64,000 bases of DNA from Salinivibrio kushneri (GCF_027286325.1 NZ_CP114588.1:2691317-2755316); one strand, 5' to 3'. Counted from the stretch's first letter, positions 1 to 9,956 are shown. The notes: generated from the letters alone by a model not told the origin. Translations and numbers: made by a program.

Positions 1-1
1 C

Positions 2-715
2 AATGGGGGGACCTTATTTCTCGATGAAATTGGCGATATGCCATTGGATGTGCAAACGCGTTTACTGCGTGTGCTCGCGGATGGTCAATTCTATCGGGTC
101 GGCGGTCACGCTGCGGTCGATGTGGATGTGCGCATTATCGCTGCTACCCACCAAGATCTCGAGCGCTTGGTGACAGAAGGCAGCTTCCGAGAAGACTTGT
201 TTCACCGCTTGAACGTGATACGTGTTCACCTGCCCTCACTCAAAGATAGGCGCCAAGATATTCCCCAGCTGTGTCAGCATTTTCTGGCCCGCGCGGCCAA
301 AGAGCTGGATGTCGAAGCCAAGCAACTCCACCCAGACACAGAAGCCATGATGAGCCAGTTACCTTGGCCGGGTAATGTGCGCCAGCTAGAAAACACCTGC
401 CGCTGGCTTACCGTGATGGCCAGCAGTAAGGAAGTGCTTCCCTCCGATCTCCCAAGAGAGCTACTCAACCAGCCCAGCGCTGTGACCGACAGTGAAGCAC
501 ATGATTGGCAGCAGGCGCTTACCCAATGGGCCCAAGATGCGATAACACAAGGACAACATGGCATTTTGCAACAAGCGCTCCCCAGCGTCGAACGCATCTT
601 ATTGCAGTCAGCGCTCAAGCACACTCATGGACACAAACAAGAGGCGGCTAAAATCCTAGGATGGGGGCGTAATACCCTGACACGCAAACTCAAAGAGTTA
701 AATATTGAGTCTTAA
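2..715 (+). CDS. glnG: Nitrogen regulation response regulator NtrC (GlnG), 5' truncated
   Basis: Only the C-terminal part is present; the frame is open to the window edge. The visible part starts at the Walker B region (GGTLFLDEIGDM) of a sigma-54 activator AAA+ ATPase. It continues through sensor motifs (RIIAATHQDLE, FREDLFHRLNV, WPGNVRQLEN) and ends in a Fis-type helix-turn-helix (HKQEAAKILGWGRNTLTRKLKEL). NtrC, phosphorylated by NtrB, drives sigma-54 promoters of nitrogen-limitation genes. The receiver domain and the expected upstream ntrB/glnA lie outside the window. Another NtrC-family regulator is possible without the receiver domain, but the tail ending fits GlnG closely. Confidence 0.88.
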   Translation, partial: NGGTLFLDEIGDMPLDVQTRLLRVLADGQFYRVGGHAAVDVDVRIIAATHQDLERLVTEGSFREDLFHRLNVIRVHLPSLKDRRQDIPQLCQHFLARAAKELDVEAKQLHPDTEAMMSQLPWPGNVRQLENTCRWLTVMASSKEVLPSDLPRELLNQPSAVTDSEAHDWQQALTQWAQDAITQGQHGILQQALPSVERILLQSALKHTHGHKQEAAKILGWGRNTLTRKLKELNIES

Positions 716-826
716 CTCATTATTGAAACTGACACTCTTTGAACCTCTGCTAAATTTAAGTAGAGAGATTGAGGTAAAATACAACAATCGTGTTATTTTT
801 TTGATAAGAGTGAAGTTGCAGTCCTG

Positions 827-3379
827 ATGAGAAACTTACGCCCATTGTCGATACGCGCTGCCGTTATGCTCCCCGTGTTTCTCGTCCTAACACTGACGTT
901 GATAGTGATCATTATTACCATCAACAACCACTATCGCTCCAGCTCGCAATTTGTCGGCAAGTTATTACTCGAAGATTACTCTGTCGGTATTGAGCGAGAC
1001 TTGCGCCAGTATCTTGCTCACCCATTCAATGCCAACATCTTTGTTGCTGACAGCCTGGCCGCCCGGCTTACCGATGCGCCAATCACTGACTCAGGGCTAC
1101 GTGATTACCTTCTCAATAGCTACACCTCTCTCTATCAAGCCATGCCTTACATGCAGGTATTAAGCATTGGCGTCGATGCCGAGGGCGAATATTTCGGCTA
1201 CCGTCAAAGCCAAGCAGGTCAGTATATTTTGATGGAGCAGAGTGAGGCGACACAAGGTACGCTGCGTATTTTTGATGGTCGCACCCCCAATGCCAACGTC
1301 GTTTACCAAGACAACCATTACGACCCGCGTGTCCGCCCTTGGTATATTCCTGCCTTTAACCGTGAACAACCACGCTGGACAGATATTTATCGTGATGCCG
1401 ACGACGTCGGGGACGTGTCTTTATCAGCCATCGCCCCAGTAATGGTCAATGATAATGTGTGGGGCGTGGTCGCCAGCGACATCAAGCTCAATGCCTTTAA
1501 TCGCTTCCTCAGTGAGCGTCAACAAAAACTCGGAGGGGCATTATTTATTGTCGACGATGAGGGCCGAATGGTCGCCCACAGTGGCAAAGAGAGTCCCAGT
1601 AATATCTTACATTTTCCCGATATTACCCATAATCCAGTCCTCGACAGTACGATTAGCCAGGTAGCAAACGCGTGGCCGCCCGACCCCAACCGTTTAGGCA
1701 GACCCTTTAATTTCGATATTGCCGACAAGGGCCATTTTTATGGCACCATTAAAAAAGTGGCGATGCCCGCTCCTTTTCAGCATCAATGGTATGTGGTGGT
1801 CGCACTACCTGACCAGCTATTGTTAAAAAACCTTCTTAGCCAGCAAGAAATCAGTATTTATCTGGTGATGACCATGGCACTAATAGGGCTAGCGGTGGTG
1901 TATTTCATTATACGCCAACTGACTCGCCCGTTGAGAGACACCGCTGAAGCGGCAGCCAAACTGGCATCCGGCAACTTGACTTACCGCATCAATACGCCAG
2001 CAAGCCTACGGGAAATCGCGATACTCAAAGAAGCGTTTAATAATATGTCGGTCAAATTGCAGCACTCTTTCAATGCGCTGCGCCAACAAGTCCGCCAAGA
2101 CAACCTCACGCAACTCTATACGCGGGAAGGCTTGATTGAACAGGCCGCAGGCCTACGCTATCACGCCCCTAATACCTTGGTCATTTTGGGGATCAATGGC
2201 TTTCGTAATATTAATGATAGCCTTGGACAAGAAGGCGGGGACACCCTTTTATGCGCGATTGCCGATCGACTCAGCGCCCTCTCCGATGGTTCAGGCATGC
2301 TACTGGCACGTGTGCGTGGCGATGAGTTTGCCGTTCTCGCCCCCAATACCACTAACCGCACGCAGTCCGAAGCATTGGTCGATCAGTTACTGAGTTTGTT
2401 TAAACGCCCCGTCACCATTGGCAACGATGATGTCCTGGTCGACGCATGTGCTGGCGTGGTCTTTGGTTACACCTTTGGCGATGCCATCTATGAAGGCCTT
2501 GATCACGCCGGTCTTGCATTGAGCGAAGCCAAACGCAGTGAAACAGAGATGTACGTTTACTTTGAAGCCAACATGCAAGCACGGATTCAAGAGCAATCAA
2601 GGCTTCTCCTCGAGCTTCATCACGCCGTTCAACATCACCAGTTTGAGGTCTATTACCAGCCCTTTATCCGCTTGCTTGATGGCCGCTTCTGCGGCGCGGA
2701 AGCCTTAGTGCGCTGGCGCCACCCGACACGCGGCATGGTCTCCCCTGCTGAATTCATTCCCGTCGCCGAACAAAGTGGCTTGATTAATCAAATCGGCATG
2801 CAGGTGCTCGAGCAAGCCGCTTATGACACCGTGGCGCAGATTCAAAAAGGCTTATGGCCAGCCAATTATCAACTGCACGTGAATTTATCTGCACGTCAGC
2901 TGCTGTCAGCCGACTTTATCGACAAATTGCAAAGTGTGCTGGATCGTACCCAACTGCCAGCGGAGAATTTAACCTTGGAGATCACTGAGTCACAGCTGAT
3001 GAGCCACGAACACTTGGCTACCTCAGGGTTAACCAAAATTCGCGCGCTGGGGATTAGAATTGCCATTGATGACTTTGGCACCGGCTATTCATCGCTAGCA
3101 TACCTTCACCAAATGGCGTTCGACAGCCTTAAGATTGATCGCAGCTTCGTTCACTCGATGACAGAAAACAGCACCAACCAGCGCATCATTGAAGCCGTGG
3201 TCGCGATGACACGCGGTATGAATGTTCACCTGGTGGCCGAGGGCATAGAAACTCAAGAAGAAGCCGAGCGACTGCGTGACATCGGTTGCCACTTTGCGCA
3301 AGGTTTTTTGTTTGCTAAGCCCCTCCCCTTGGCGGAACAACCAACAGAACGGGTAACGGACAAGCTCCCCACGCGATAG
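827..3379 (+). CDS. Membrane GGDEF/EAL protein with Cache sensor and HAMP, probable c-di-GMP phosphodiesterase
   Basis: An 850-residue inner-membrane signalling protein. Order: TM1 about 13-33, a large periplasmic Cache-type sensor to about 335 (contains YDPRVRPWY), TM2 about 342-362, HAMP, GGDEF about 428-585, EAL about 598-840. The GGDEF signature is altered to RGDEF (about residue 496), so cyclase activity may be lost or weak. The EAL domain keeps its catalytic signatures: [45 protein letters not shown] and VAEGIET. By family knowledge this predicts hydrolysis of cyclic di-GMP controlled by a periplasmic ligand. It stands alone between glnG and add; the ligand cannot be told from sequence. 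Confidence 0.9.
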   Translation: MRNLRPLSIRAAVMLPVFLVLTLTLIVIIITINNHYRSSSQFVGKLLLEDYSVGIERDLRQYLAHPFNANIFVADSLAARLTDAPITDSGLRDYLLNSYTSLYQAMPYMQVLSIGVDAEGEYFGYRQSQAGQYILMEQSEATQGTLRIFDGRTPNANVVYQDNHYDPRVRPWYIPAFNREQPRWTDIYRDADDVGDVSLSAIAPVMVNDNVWGVVASDIKLNAFNRFLSERQQKLGGALFIVDDEGRMVAHSGKESPSNILHFPDITHNPVLDSTISQVANAWPPDPNRLGRPFNFDIADKGHFYGTIKKVAMPAPFQHQWYVVVALPDQLLLKNLLSQQEISIYLVMTMALIGLAVVYFIIRQLTRPLRDTAEAAAKLASGNLTYRINTPASLREIAILKEAFNNMSVKLQHSFNALRQQVRQDNLTQLYTREGLIEQAAGLRYHAPNTLVILGINGFRNINDSLGQEGGDTLLCAIADRLSALSDGSGMLLARVRGDEFAVLAPNTTNRTQSEALVDQLLSLFKRPVTIGNDDVLVDACAGVVFGYTFGDAIYEGLDHAGLALSEAKRSETEMYVYFEANMQARIQEQSRLLLELHHAVQHHQFEVYYQPFIRLLDGRFCGAEALVRWRHPTRGMVSPAEFIPVAEQSGLINQIGMQVLEQAAYDTVAQIQKGLWPANYQLHVNLSARQLLSADFIDKLQSVLDRTQLPAENLTLEITESQLMSHEHLATSGLTKIRALGIRIAIDDFGTGYSSLAYLHQMAFDSLKIDRSFVHSMTENSTNQRIIEAVVAMTRGMNVHLVAEGIETQEEAERLRDIGCHFAQGFLFAKPLPLAEQPTERVTDKLPTR

Positions 3380-3461
3380 CTGTCACGCCATCCACATACT
3401 GACTACTGACGATGAAGAGGTCACTCGCTATACTGAGCCCCAACTCACCTGCTGGGAACCG

Positions 3462-4466
3462 ATGATGATAAGAAAAGACTTACCCGTGACGGATTTACAC
3501 CGCCACCTAGACGGCAATATTCGTATCGAAACCATTTTGGCATTAGGGCAAAAATTTGCGATGCCGCTGCCCGCCACTGATATCGAGTCATTGCGCCCAC
3601 ATGTGCAAGTGGTTGAGACCGAACCCGATTTAGTGGCATTCCTGTCTAAGCTCGATTGGGGCGTGGCCGTATTAGGCGATTTGGATGCTGTTCGCCGCGT
3701 CGCCTACGAGAACGTAGAGGACGCCTTAAACGCTCAAATTGATTATGCTGAGCTACGCTTTTCGCCTTACTACATGGCACTGAAGCACCAATTACCGCTA
3801 GAAGGCGTGGTTGAAGCGGTTGTGGATGGTGTGCAAGCAGGTAGCCGTGATTTTGGCGTAAAAACCAACTTGATTGGCATCATGAGTCGTACCTTCGGCA
3901 TAAAAGCCTGTATGGCGGAGTTGGATGCGCTCCTAACGCAAAAATCGCACTTAGTCGCCATCGATCTCGCCGGCGATGAACTCGGCCAACCGGGTGACCA
4001 ATTCACCGAGCACTTTGCCAAAGTGCGCGCCAGCGACCTGCAAGTGACCGTGCACGCAGGCGAAGCGGCAGGCGCCCCCAGCATGTGGCAGGCCATCAAT
4101 GAACTCGGCGCCACCCGTATTGGTCACGGCGTCAAGGCGATAGAAGACCCAGCGCTAATGGATTATTTGGCTCAACACCAGATTGGTATCGAAACCTGCC
4201 TGACCTCCAACATCCAAACCAGCACCATCGCTGATCTCGCACAGCACCCTGTGCGCCAGTTCCTCGACCACGGCATTCTGGCCTCGTTAAATACTGACGA
4301 TCCCGCCGTCGAAGGCATTGAACTGCCTTACGAGTACGAAGTGGCCGCCCCTGCCGCCGGCTTAAGCCCAGCGCAGATCAGCACACTGCAAGAAAATGGC
4401 CTCTCGATTGCTTTCTTGTCTGATAGCGAGAAAGCGGCACTGAAAGCCCACGCAGCAGCACGCTAG
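3462..4466 (+). CDS. add: Adenosine deaminase
   Basis: A 334-residue cytosolic zinc hydrolase converting adenosine or deoxyadenosine to inosine forms in purine salvage. The N-terminal HRHLDGN motif supplies the two metal-binding histidines (H13, H15), HAGEAAG carries the third metal histidine and catalytic glutamate, and NTDDPAV the last metal aspartate. Length matches the Escherichia coli enzyme. Two adjacent ATG codons (3462 and 3465) could serve as start. It is monocistronic and convergent with hemN across a shared terminator. Confidence 0.95.
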   Translation: MMIRKDLPVTDLHRHLDGNIRIETILALGQKFAMPLPATDIESLRPHVQVVETEPDLVAFLSKLDWGVAVLGDLDAVRRVAYENVEDALNAQIDYAELRFSPYYMALKHQLPLEGVVEAVVDGVQAGSRDFGVKTNLIGIMSRTFGIKACMAELDALLTQKSHLVAIDLAGDELGQPGDQFTEHFAKVRASDLQVTVHAGEAAGAPSMWQAINELGATRIGHGVKAIEDPALMDYLAQHQIGIETCLTSNIQTSTIADLAQHPVRQFLDHGILASLNTDDPAVEGIELPYEYEVAAPAAGLSPAQISTLQENGLSIAFLSDSEKAALKAHAAAR

Positions 4467-4501
4467 TTCGTCGTAGAGTCGAACCCGGCGAGCCTCAATC
4501 C

Positions 4502-4529
4502 AAAAAAACCGCCAACGGGCGGTTTTTTT
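4502..4529. terminator. Bidirectional rho-independent terminator between add and hemN
   Basis: A run of A, a GC-rich stem (ACCGCC / GGCGGT) with a four-base loop, then seven T. The symmetrical A and T runs let it end add on the plus strand and hemN on the minus strand. Confidence 0.85.
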
Positions 4530-4533
4530 GTGC

Positions 4534-5907
4534 TTATATCACACGGGAGAACTGCTGTTGTCGGGCCCTATCACGCAAATAGACATCAAAGCTCATGCAG
4601 ATATTACGGATTAACATCCGCCCCGTTTTGGTCACTGAAATCGTGTTATCAGTCACCCGGACCAAATCATCATCGATAAAGCACTGGAGCAGGGCAAGGT
4701 CTTCAGCAAAGTACTGATCAAAGTCGAGCTGATAGCGCGTCGCTATCTCCGCTTTCTCTAGGGTGAAGTTACACATCAGTGCTTTAATCACATCACGACG
4801 AATTCGGTCGTCCGGCTCAAGCATCACGCCTTTAAACAGAGCATGGCGCTCAGCATCCACTTGCTGATAATACGCTTTCATCTCTTTTTGATTCTGCGCA
4901 TAACAATCACCAATCATCGAAATCGCCGACACGCCGAGTCCGAGCAGATCACAGTCACCTTGGGTGGTATAGCCCTGGAAGTTACGGTGCAAGCGCCCTT
5001 CCCGCTGCGCGACGGCCAGCTCATCATCAGGCAGAGCGAAATGATCCATGCCGATAAACTGATAGCCTGCGCCCGTTAAGGTATTGATGGTGTCTTGCAA
5101 CATGGTGAGCTTGGCGTCCGGTGACGGTAAATCCTCTTCTTTGATTTTGCGCTGCGCAGCAAACAAGTTGGGCAAGTGGGCATAATTAAACACCGACAGC
5201 CGACCTGGACGCATGGTAAGGACTTGCTCAAGGGTGTTGGCAAATCCGTCAGGCGTTTGACTGGGCAAACCATAGATCAAATCAAGGTTAGTAGAACGAA
5301 AACCTAGATCACGCGCGCGTTCAACCAATGCACGAATAAAATCTTCATCTTGCTCGCGATTAACCAGCTGCTGCACTTTTTTATCAAAGTCTTGCACCCC
5401 GATACTGATGCGGTTGAAGCCTTCGCTACGCAGGTGATCGAGCATGTCGAGTGGAATTTCGCGCGGGTCGACTTCGATGCTGATTTCGGCATCGTGCTCG
5501 AAATCAAACTCTTGACGCAACAACCCCATTAAGCGTGAAATTTGCGTCTTGGTAAGAAAGGTAGGCGTGCCACCGCCCCAATGCAGCTGAGTCACTCGAC
5601 GTGAACCCAGTAAGAAAGCGCGCTGACGAATCTCGTGCTCAAGCGCATCCAGATACTCATCCGCCTTGTGTTGGTGCCGTGTCACCACTTTATTGCAGCC
5701 ACAGTAATAACAAAGTTTGTGGCAAAACGGGATATGCACATACAACGACAAAGGACGCTCAGGGTACTGACTACACGCCATATCAAATTCCGCGGGCGCA
5801 AACGCCTCATGAAATTCAAGTGCCGTCGGATACGACGTATAACGGGGCCCTGAGTAGTTGTACTTATTGATAAGGGCTTGATCCCAAATGATTTGTGGTG
5901 ATGACAT
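4534..5907 (-). CDS. hemN: Oxygen-independent coproporphyrinogen III oxidase
   Basis: A 457-residue radical SAM enzyme that decarboxylates coproporphyrinogen III to protoporphyrinogen IX without oxygen. The cluster motif CHKLCYYCGC (C62, C66, C69, then C71) lies in YVHIPFCHKLCYYCGCNK, and the SAM-binding GGGTPTFL follows. The N-terminal YTSYPTA segment is typical of true HemN and separates it from HemW. It is the last gene of the minus-strand group methyltransferase-yihI-DUF2489-hemN, but 200 bases separate it from DUF2489. The oxygen-dependent counterpart hemF is at 62655-63578. I found no convincing FNR site upstream. Confidence 0.96.
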   Translation of the reverse strand: MSSPQIIWDQALINKYNYSGPRYTSYPTALEFHEAFAPAEFDMACSQYPERPLSLYVHIPFCHKLCYYCGCNKVVTRHQHKADEYLDALEHEIRQRAFLLGSRRVTQLHWGGGTPTFLTKTQISRLMGLLRQEFDFEHDAEISIEVDPREIPLDMLDHLRSEGFNRISIGVQDFDKKVQQLVNREQDEDFIRALVERARDLGFRSTNLDLIYGLPSQTPDGFANTLEQVLTMRPGRLSVFNYAHLPNLFAAQRKIKEEDLPSPDAKLTMLQDTINTLTGAGYQFIGMDHFALPDDELAVAQREGRLHRNFQGYTTQGDCDLLGLGVSAISMIGDCYAQNQKEMKAYYQQVDAERHALFKGVMLEPDDRIRRDVIKALMCNFTLEKAEIATRYQLDFDQYFAEDLALLQCFIDDDLVRVTDNTISVTKTGRMLIRNICMSFDVYLRDRARQQQFSRVI

Positions 5908-6067
5908 GGCTTACATTCCGCAAAAGCGCTTAGGAAAGGAGTAACAGCGTCTAGTGTGCCACAGCCTTGAGTAAGGTGTTTAGCACTACCCGCACTGGTG
6001 TTGCGAAAGTGTCGGTGAGATCGATTTTCGCCCAATAATTATAAGGGTATTGAGGCAAAATAACAGT

Positions 6068-6095
6068 GGAAAGCAGCTCTTATCGGCTGCTTTCC
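6068..6095 (-). terminator. Hairpin downstream of the DUF2489 gene
   Basis: A perfect ten-base stem (GGAAAGCAGC / GCTGCTTTCC) with an eight-base loop just past the DUF2489 stop. The U-tract is poor, so it may be a weak terminator or mRNA-stabilising hairpin. Confidence 0.55.
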
Positions 6096-6107
6096 AGGCA
6101 GTCACGC

Positions 6108-6602
6108 TCAGTGTGTGAGGATATGATCGGGAACGTGGCGCCCCCCGGTAAAGGCAAGAATTTCTGCAAGCTCCACTTTTATCGCCTCTTCCAAGCGCGC
6201 TTCATGTTTGGCTCGGTCTAGGTCGAGTCGCATGCGCTCATTCTTTTTCAATCCCTTTCTTGCCTCACCGCGAGGGGTATCTTTTACCGCCTCATACAGT
6301 TCAAACAAGGCTGGATAGCGGCTATCAAATTCAACCCGTTTGTCGCCTTGTAAGTGGTCCATGATCATGTAAAGACGGATGGCGGCCTCCGACAAATCAC
6401 ATTGATCTTGCAGTGCTGCAAATGCAATCACGTCAACACTCTCAATGATTTTGTCGTTACGCTTGTTGATCGCCGCCTCTTGTATCTCGGCTTGCAACTT
6501 GGTTTGCCGTCTTAATTTGGCGAGCAATACGCCCGCATAAACGGATAACGCTAAAATTATTAGCGCGCCAAACCCTGCCAGTATCCAGATCCACTCCTGC
6601 AC
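6108..6602 (-). CDS. DUF2489 family membrane-anchored protein
   Basis: A 164-residue protein of unknown function. It opens with one hydrophobic segment (about residues 4-28) and continues as a charged helical cytoplasmic region rich in Arg, Glu and Lys. The sequence around AAIRLYMIMDHL fits the DUF2489 family found next to yihI in Vibrionaceae; that assignment is from memory. It starts 10 bases after the yihI stop, so the two are probably co-transcribed. No catalytic motif is visible. Confidence 0.75.
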   Translation of the reverse strand: MQEWIWILAGFGALIILALSVYAGVLLAKLRRQTKLQAEIQEAAINKRNDKIIESVDVIAFAALQDQCDLSEAAIRLYMIMDHLQGDKRVEFDSRYPALFELYEAVKDTPRGEARKGLKKNERMRLDLDRAKHEARLEEAIKVELAEILAFTGGRHVPDHILTH

Positions 6603-6612
6603 CGATTACTCC

Positions 6613-7101
6613 TTATTGATCGTCCTGTTGCTCAAATTTAGCCAGCAGGTCGTCCTCATCATCCAGCGCGTCATCGTCGGCAAGCAGGCCCAGTTTATCC
6701 ATCAGCACCTCAATCCGATCCAGCTTCTCATCCACGTAAGCTTGCAAGCCCGCCCCTAATTTCTCGCCATTTTCAATGCGATCCAGCAGCACGTTAAGCT
6801 GTGGGTCTTGTTCAAGCTTCGCAAGCTCTTGCTCTGGCGTGAGCTTCGGTTGCTTCGGTTTTACTGCATCCGAGCCCAATGGAATCGGCTTTTTGCTACC
6901 AATACGTGGGTCTTTTTTGCCACCGCTGCGACGCACTTGCTTGTTGTCTTCTTCTGAATGACGCGAGCCGGCTTTCTTACCTTTGCGCTTTTTCTGCTTT
7001 TTCAGCATTCGCGCAATGCGGTCTTGCTCGTTCTGATTTTTATCTACGTATTGCGCCGGGCCTTCCGATCCTACGCGGCGCGTTTTCTTTTTACGCGTCA
7101 T
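6613..7101 (-). CDS. yihI: Der GTPase-activating protein YihI
   Basis: A 162-residue, highly charged protein. The start at 7101 is chosen over one 22 codons upstream because the sequence from MTRKKKTRR matches the family and GAGGA lies just ahead of it. The N-terminal part is Lys/Arg-rich, the middle has GSKKPIPLG, and the C-terminal part is acidic ([21 protein letters not shown]). YihI stimulates the GTPase Der (EngA) and limits its role in 50S ribosome assembly. Its ATG overlaps the methyltransferase TGA in an ATGA junction. As in E. coli, yihI lies beside a Csr-type RNA and engB. Confidence 0.92.
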   Translation of the reverse strand: MTRKKKTRRVGSEGPAQYVDKNQNEQDRIARMLKKQKKRKGKKAGSRHSEEDNKQVRRSGGKKDPRIGSKKPIPLGSDAVKPKQPKLTPEQELAKLEQDPQLNVLLDRIENGEKLGAGLQAYVDEKLDRIEVLMDKLGLLADDDALDDEDDLLAKFEQQDDQ

Positions 7102-7748
7102 GTCTGTGGTTTCCTCATTAATATTACGTCGTTGCCGATAAACGTGAGCTCCAAGCCAGCTTGGCAAGCAAGAAACTGGAACGTGTGGCGACTAAAAAAG
7201 CTAACGTGGGTCAGATCGTTCTTATAGTGCCAACGTGAAAATGCATCTCTATCCTTAACCAACTTGGTCATAATACCCAAATAGCCGCCCAGCTTAAGCA
7301 TCGTTAACCATTGATGCCACTGCTCCTTCGGCCAATAAAAATGTTCGATCGCCTCCGTACAGGTAATAAAGTCATACTGTGCATCCAGTACGTCGGTCTG
7401 TGGCGCATAGAAAGGATCATAGCAGGCGACACCATGTCCTGCGTCTCGCAACATACTCGCCAAGACAGGCCCCGGGCCACAGCCAAAGTCTAACCCGTCC
7501 GCTGGCACCGCAAGTCGCTCAAGCAAAGGCGTGGCTAAACGCGATAAAAAACGCTGGTAGCCTTCGTCTTCAGGGTGATTTTGGTGCAAATCATAAATGG
7601 CCTTTTCGTCCTCTGGCGCGAGCAGCGTTTGGCGATCAACAAATACCAACGCGCAATCCGTGCACTGAAAGTACGCACGGCGTTTGTCGGTATGATAAAG
7701 ATGGGTTGTTGTGTGCTCACATAAAGGGCAGTGCTGCATGTCATTCAT
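7098..7748 (-). CDS. Class I SAM-dependent methyltransferase with N-terminal zinc ribbon
   Basis: A 216-residue protein. The N terminus has a four-cysteine zinc ribbon (CPLC at 7-10 and CTDC about 30-33). The SAM-binding glycine loop is DFGCGPG (about residues 87-93), and CTEAIEHF and the HVSFFS segment fit a Methyltransf_23-type Rossmann fold. The substrate is unknown. Translation is coupled to yihI by a four-base overlap, and a Csr-type RNA gene lies immediately upstream on the same strand, ending about 40 bases before the start codon. Confidence 0.85.
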   Translation of the reverse strand: MNDMQHCPLCEHTTTHLYHTDKRRAYFQCTDCALVFVDRQTLLAPEDEKAIYDLHQNHPEDEGYQRFLSRLATPLLERLAVPADGLDFGCGPGPVLASMLRDAGHGVACYDPFYAPQTDVLDAQYDFITCTEAIEHFYWPKEQWHQWLTMLKLGGYLGIMTKLVKDRDAFSRWHYKNDLTHVSFFSRHTFQFLACQAGLELTFIGNDVILMRKPQT

Positions 7749-7791
7749 CTATGCCAAAAGCTGGCGCGAATGTAGCAGAAAGTGGGTCAAT

Positions 7792-7818
7792 AAAAAAGCG
7801 ACAGGCATAAAGCCTGTC
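7792..7818 (-). terminator. Intrinsic terminator of the Csr-type RNA
   Basis: The minus strand reads GCGACAGGC, a five-base loop, GCCTGTCGC, then six T. A perfect nine-base stem plus T-tract defines the 3' end and strand of the RNA. Confidence 0.88.
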
Positions 7819-8105
7819 GCGTATCGCGCTTGCGATAATAAGCGGATAGTGTCCGTCCTGGTACTCTGTTCATCCCTGAGAATGGCGCTTTGCGCCTTAG
7901 TATCAACGTCCTGTCATTGTGGGTAGCATGCTTGCCTGTCAGTCGCTTCCTGCGTCCTTGTCATTCGACACCCACCACACACCCTGTGTAACGTCGTCCT
8001 TGCCGGCCAACCTTGGCTGCATCCACACCCTGTGGTAAGACCGTCCTGGTCGTCGCACCCTTCTTGGCGCAGTCATGTGTCCCTAACACCAACTTCCTGT
8101 TGATG
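7792..8105 (-). ncRNA. CsrB/CsrC-family regulatory RNA (CsrA-sequestering)
   Basis: On the minus strand this 310-base interval carries about eleven GGA triplets, nine in AGGA or AGGGA context. They recur as CAGGACG, AAGGACG and CAGGAAG in or near small hairpin loops, which is the hallmark of RNAs that titrate CsrA/RsmA. It ends in a strong intrinsic terminator at 7792-7818 (stem GCGACAGGC / GCCTGTCGC followed by six U). Position supports the call: E. coli csrC lies between yihI and yihA (engB), the same neighbourhood as here. A -10-like TATGCT (8111-8116) with a poor -35 sets the approximate 5' end. No protein frame explains the repeats. Confidence 0.85.
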
Positions 8106-8183
8106 TTGATAGCATATCGCAGTGAGCGAGACTGCCTAGAATGTCAGCCAATAAAAATAAGAATAAAAAAAGGAAATCCCAGT

Positions 8184-8196
8184 TAATTAACTGATT
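8184..8196 (-). promoter_or_regulatory. Candidate IHF site upstream of the Csr-type RNA
   Basis: The minus strand reads AATCAGTTAATTA, a full match to the IHF consensus WATCARNNNNTTR, inside an A+T-rich stretch about 80 bases upstream of the inferred RNA start. IHF is known to act at csrB in E. coli. A single consensus match in A+T-rich DNA can arise by chance. Confidence 0.45.
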
Positions 8197-8258
8197 TTAA
8201 ATAAGTAAAAAATATGTCTTTCAAAAAATGACGTATTTTTCTTGCTAGCAAATAGCCA

Positions 8259-8268
8259 ATCTCTCACA
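8259..8268 (-). promoter_or_regulatory. Candidate UvrY/VarA (GacA) half-site
   Basis: The minus strand has TGTGAGAGAT, identical to one arm of the UvrY-binding palindrome I remember upstream of E. coli csrB. It lies about 155 bases before the inferred RNA start, a distance typical of these sites. The second arm is not conserved, so this is tentative. Confidence 0.35.
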
Positions 8269-8356
8269 TAGAAGGTCGCCGTTATCGCTATCGGTGTGAT
8301 GTGATGCTAAAGCGCGAGCCAATTGCCATGGACAGGTGAATAAATGGGAGGGATAA

Positions 8357-8387
8357 AAAACGGCGGCGTCTATCACACCGCCGTTTT
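8357..8387 (-). terminator. Terminator of the cytochrome c4 gene
   Basis: Inverted repeat AAAACGGCGG / CCGCCGTTTT around an 11-base loop, with a T-rich tail on the minus strand, 20 bases past the stop codon. Confidence 0.8.
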
Positions 8388-8405
8388 CGCAGAAAGGCTC
8401 GGTTA

Positions 8406-9023
8406 TTAGTGCAATCCGCCTAAGTAGTTAGACAGCGCATCAATTTCCTTGTCCGTCAGTTTCGCGGCCACCGATCGCATCATTTTATTCATATCGTTAT
8501 GACGCTCTCCAGCGCGGAACATTTTCAGCTGACTAGCCAAATACTTCGCGGGCTGGCCAGAAATTTTCGGGAAGCCAGAAGATGGGGTGCCGTTACCGCG
8601 AGGACCGTGACAAGCTGTACAGGCTGCAATACCGCGCTCAGGATCGCCGGCCATATAGAGCTGGCGGCCCACTTCGATAGCACCTTCAGGCGTGGTGCCT
8701 GGCTTGGGTGTTAAGGTTGCGTAATACGCTGCTAAGTCTGCCATGTCTTGCTCAGAAAGCGGAGCCACCATGCCAGCCATTACAGCGTTATATCGCCCTT
8801 GCTCACCGCCGCTTTGCGCGCCAAGCTTAAATTCTTTCAGTTGTTTCTCTAGATAGTTGGCGTGCTGACCCGCCAAGTTTGGGTAATCAGGCAAAACACT
8901 GTTACCGTCAGCACCGTGACAGGCGACACAGGTATTGGATTTTGCTTTGCCCGCTTCAGCATCTCCTTGGGCCCAGACTGAAGTGCTGGCGAGGAGAGTC
9001 AATATTAGCGCTAATTTCTTCAT
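8406..9023 (-). CDS. Diheme cytochrome c4
   Basis: A 205-residue periplasmic electron carrier. It has a cleavable signal peptide (MKKLALILTLLASTSVWAQG) and two similar cytochrome c domains, each with one heme motif: CVACH (C32, C35, H36) and CTACH (C135, C138, H139). Methionine ligands are probably in the MVAPLS and MMRSV segments. Cytochrome c4 carries electrons to terminal oxidases such as cbb3. It is divergent from engB, as in other Vibrionaceae. Confidence 0.93.
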   Translation of the reverse strand: MKKLALILTLLASTSVWAQGDAEAGKAKSNTCVACHGADGNSVLPDYPNLAGQHANYLEKQLKEFKLGAQSGGEQGRYNAVMAGMVAPLSEQDMADLAAYYATLTPKPGTTPEGAIEVGRQLYMAGDPERGIAACTACHGPRGNGTPSSGFPKISGQPAKYLASQLKMFRAGERHNDMNKMMRSVAAKLTDKEIDALSNYLGGLH

Positions 9024-9172
9024 GACATTCCGTTTATAATTATCAAGCTTCCAGTACCACTACTTAGTTACCGTCATGGTACAATTACCGATCAAAAACC
9101 GAGCACGGTTATTTTACACAAATTCACACAAAAGTAATCAGTCTACTACACCAAGACGAGACGGAGTTAACA

Positions 9173-9817
9173 GTGGAGCAATCACTTAATTACCGTAACA
9201 CCCAGTTTGTTACCAGCGCACCCGACATTCGCCATCTTCCTGATAATACGGGAATAGAGATTGCGTTTGCTGGCCGTTCCAACGCCGGTAAGTCTAGCTC
9301 CCTTAACCGTCTTTGTGACCAAAAGAGCCTAGCAAAGACCAGTAAGACCCCCGGGCGCACACAATTAATTAACCTCTTTAAGGTGGACGAAGGTTGTCAC
9401 ATTGTCGACCTACCTGGTTATGGTTATGCCCAAGTCCCTTTGGAAATGAAAGAGAAGTGGCAGCGTTCGCTGGGAGAATATTTACAAAAACGTGATCAAC
9501 TTGGCGGATTAGTGGTCTTAATGGATATTCGTCATCCGATGAAAGACTTGGATCAGCAACTGATTTACTGGGCGGTAGAGTCTCACTTGCCAGTGTTAGT
9601 ACTACTGACCAAAGCCGATAAGTTGAAATCAGGAGCACGTAAGCAGCAACTGATGAAAATCCGCGAAGCGTCACTGGCTTTTTGCGGTGATGTTGAGGTC
9701 GAGTTGTACTCATCGCTTAAAGGTATGGGCGTCGATAAACTACGCCGTAAGCTAGACGGCTGGTATCAACAAACACCCCCAGTCATCGCAGACGACGACG
9801 CACAACCAACCGAGTAA
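9173..9817 (+). CDS. engB: Ribosome biogenesis GTPase EngB (YihA/YsxC)
   Basis: A 214-residue GTPase needed for late 50S subunit assembly. All G motifs are visible: GRSNAGKS (34-41), [19 protein letters not shown] and a G5-like YSSLKG. It starts with GTG after a GGAG ribosome-binding site. The neighbourhood (Spot 42 and polA downstream, Csr-type RNA and yihI on the other side) resembles that of E. coli yihA. Confidence 0.95.
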   Translation: MEQSLNYRNTQFVTSAPDIRHLPDNTGIEIAFAGRSNAGKSSSLNRLCDQKSLAKTSKTPGRTQLINLFKVDEGCHIVDLPGYGYAQVPLEMKEKWQRSLGEYLQKRDQLGGLVVLMDIRHPMKDLDQQLIYWAVESHLPVLVLLTKADKLKSGARKQQLMKIREASLAFCGDVEVELYSSLKGMGVDKLRRKLDGWYQQTPPVIADDDAQPTE

Positions 9818-9858
9818 CTCTCTCTAACGGAGAGATCCTACCTGCCACTCACGCAGAT

Positions 9859-9950
9859 AAAAAAAAGCCGACCCTCAATACGAGGGCCGGCGAATCTTTG
9901 TGCGTAAGCGATCTGATAAGACCCCGTAGACACATAAAGAACAAGAAGCT
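9859..9950 (-). ncRNA. Second small RNA next to Spot 42 (VSsrna24-like candidate)
   Basis: A minus-strand transcription unit of about 90 bases. A perfect -10 hexamer TATAAT lies at 9957-9962, and an intrinsic terminator at 9859-9892 has a GC-rich stem (GCCGGCCCTC / GAGGGTCGGC, one mismatch) followed by eight T. It cannot be the terminator of polA or Spot 42, since Spot 42 already ends at 10087. From memory, an sRNA named VSsrna24 was described in the spf-engB gap of Aliivibrio salmonicida; this candidate has the same place and strand, but sequence identity was not checked. Confidence 0.6.
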
Positions 9951-9956
9951 GCACGC

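Noticed and set aside
5908..6060. FNR box upstream of hemN
   Set aside because: No TTGAT-N4-ATCAA element with acceptable match in the upstream region.
7379..7810. 143-codon plus-strand ORF opposite the methyltransferase gene
   Set aside because: Antisense shadow of a well-supported gene, ending inside the Csr-type RNA terminator.
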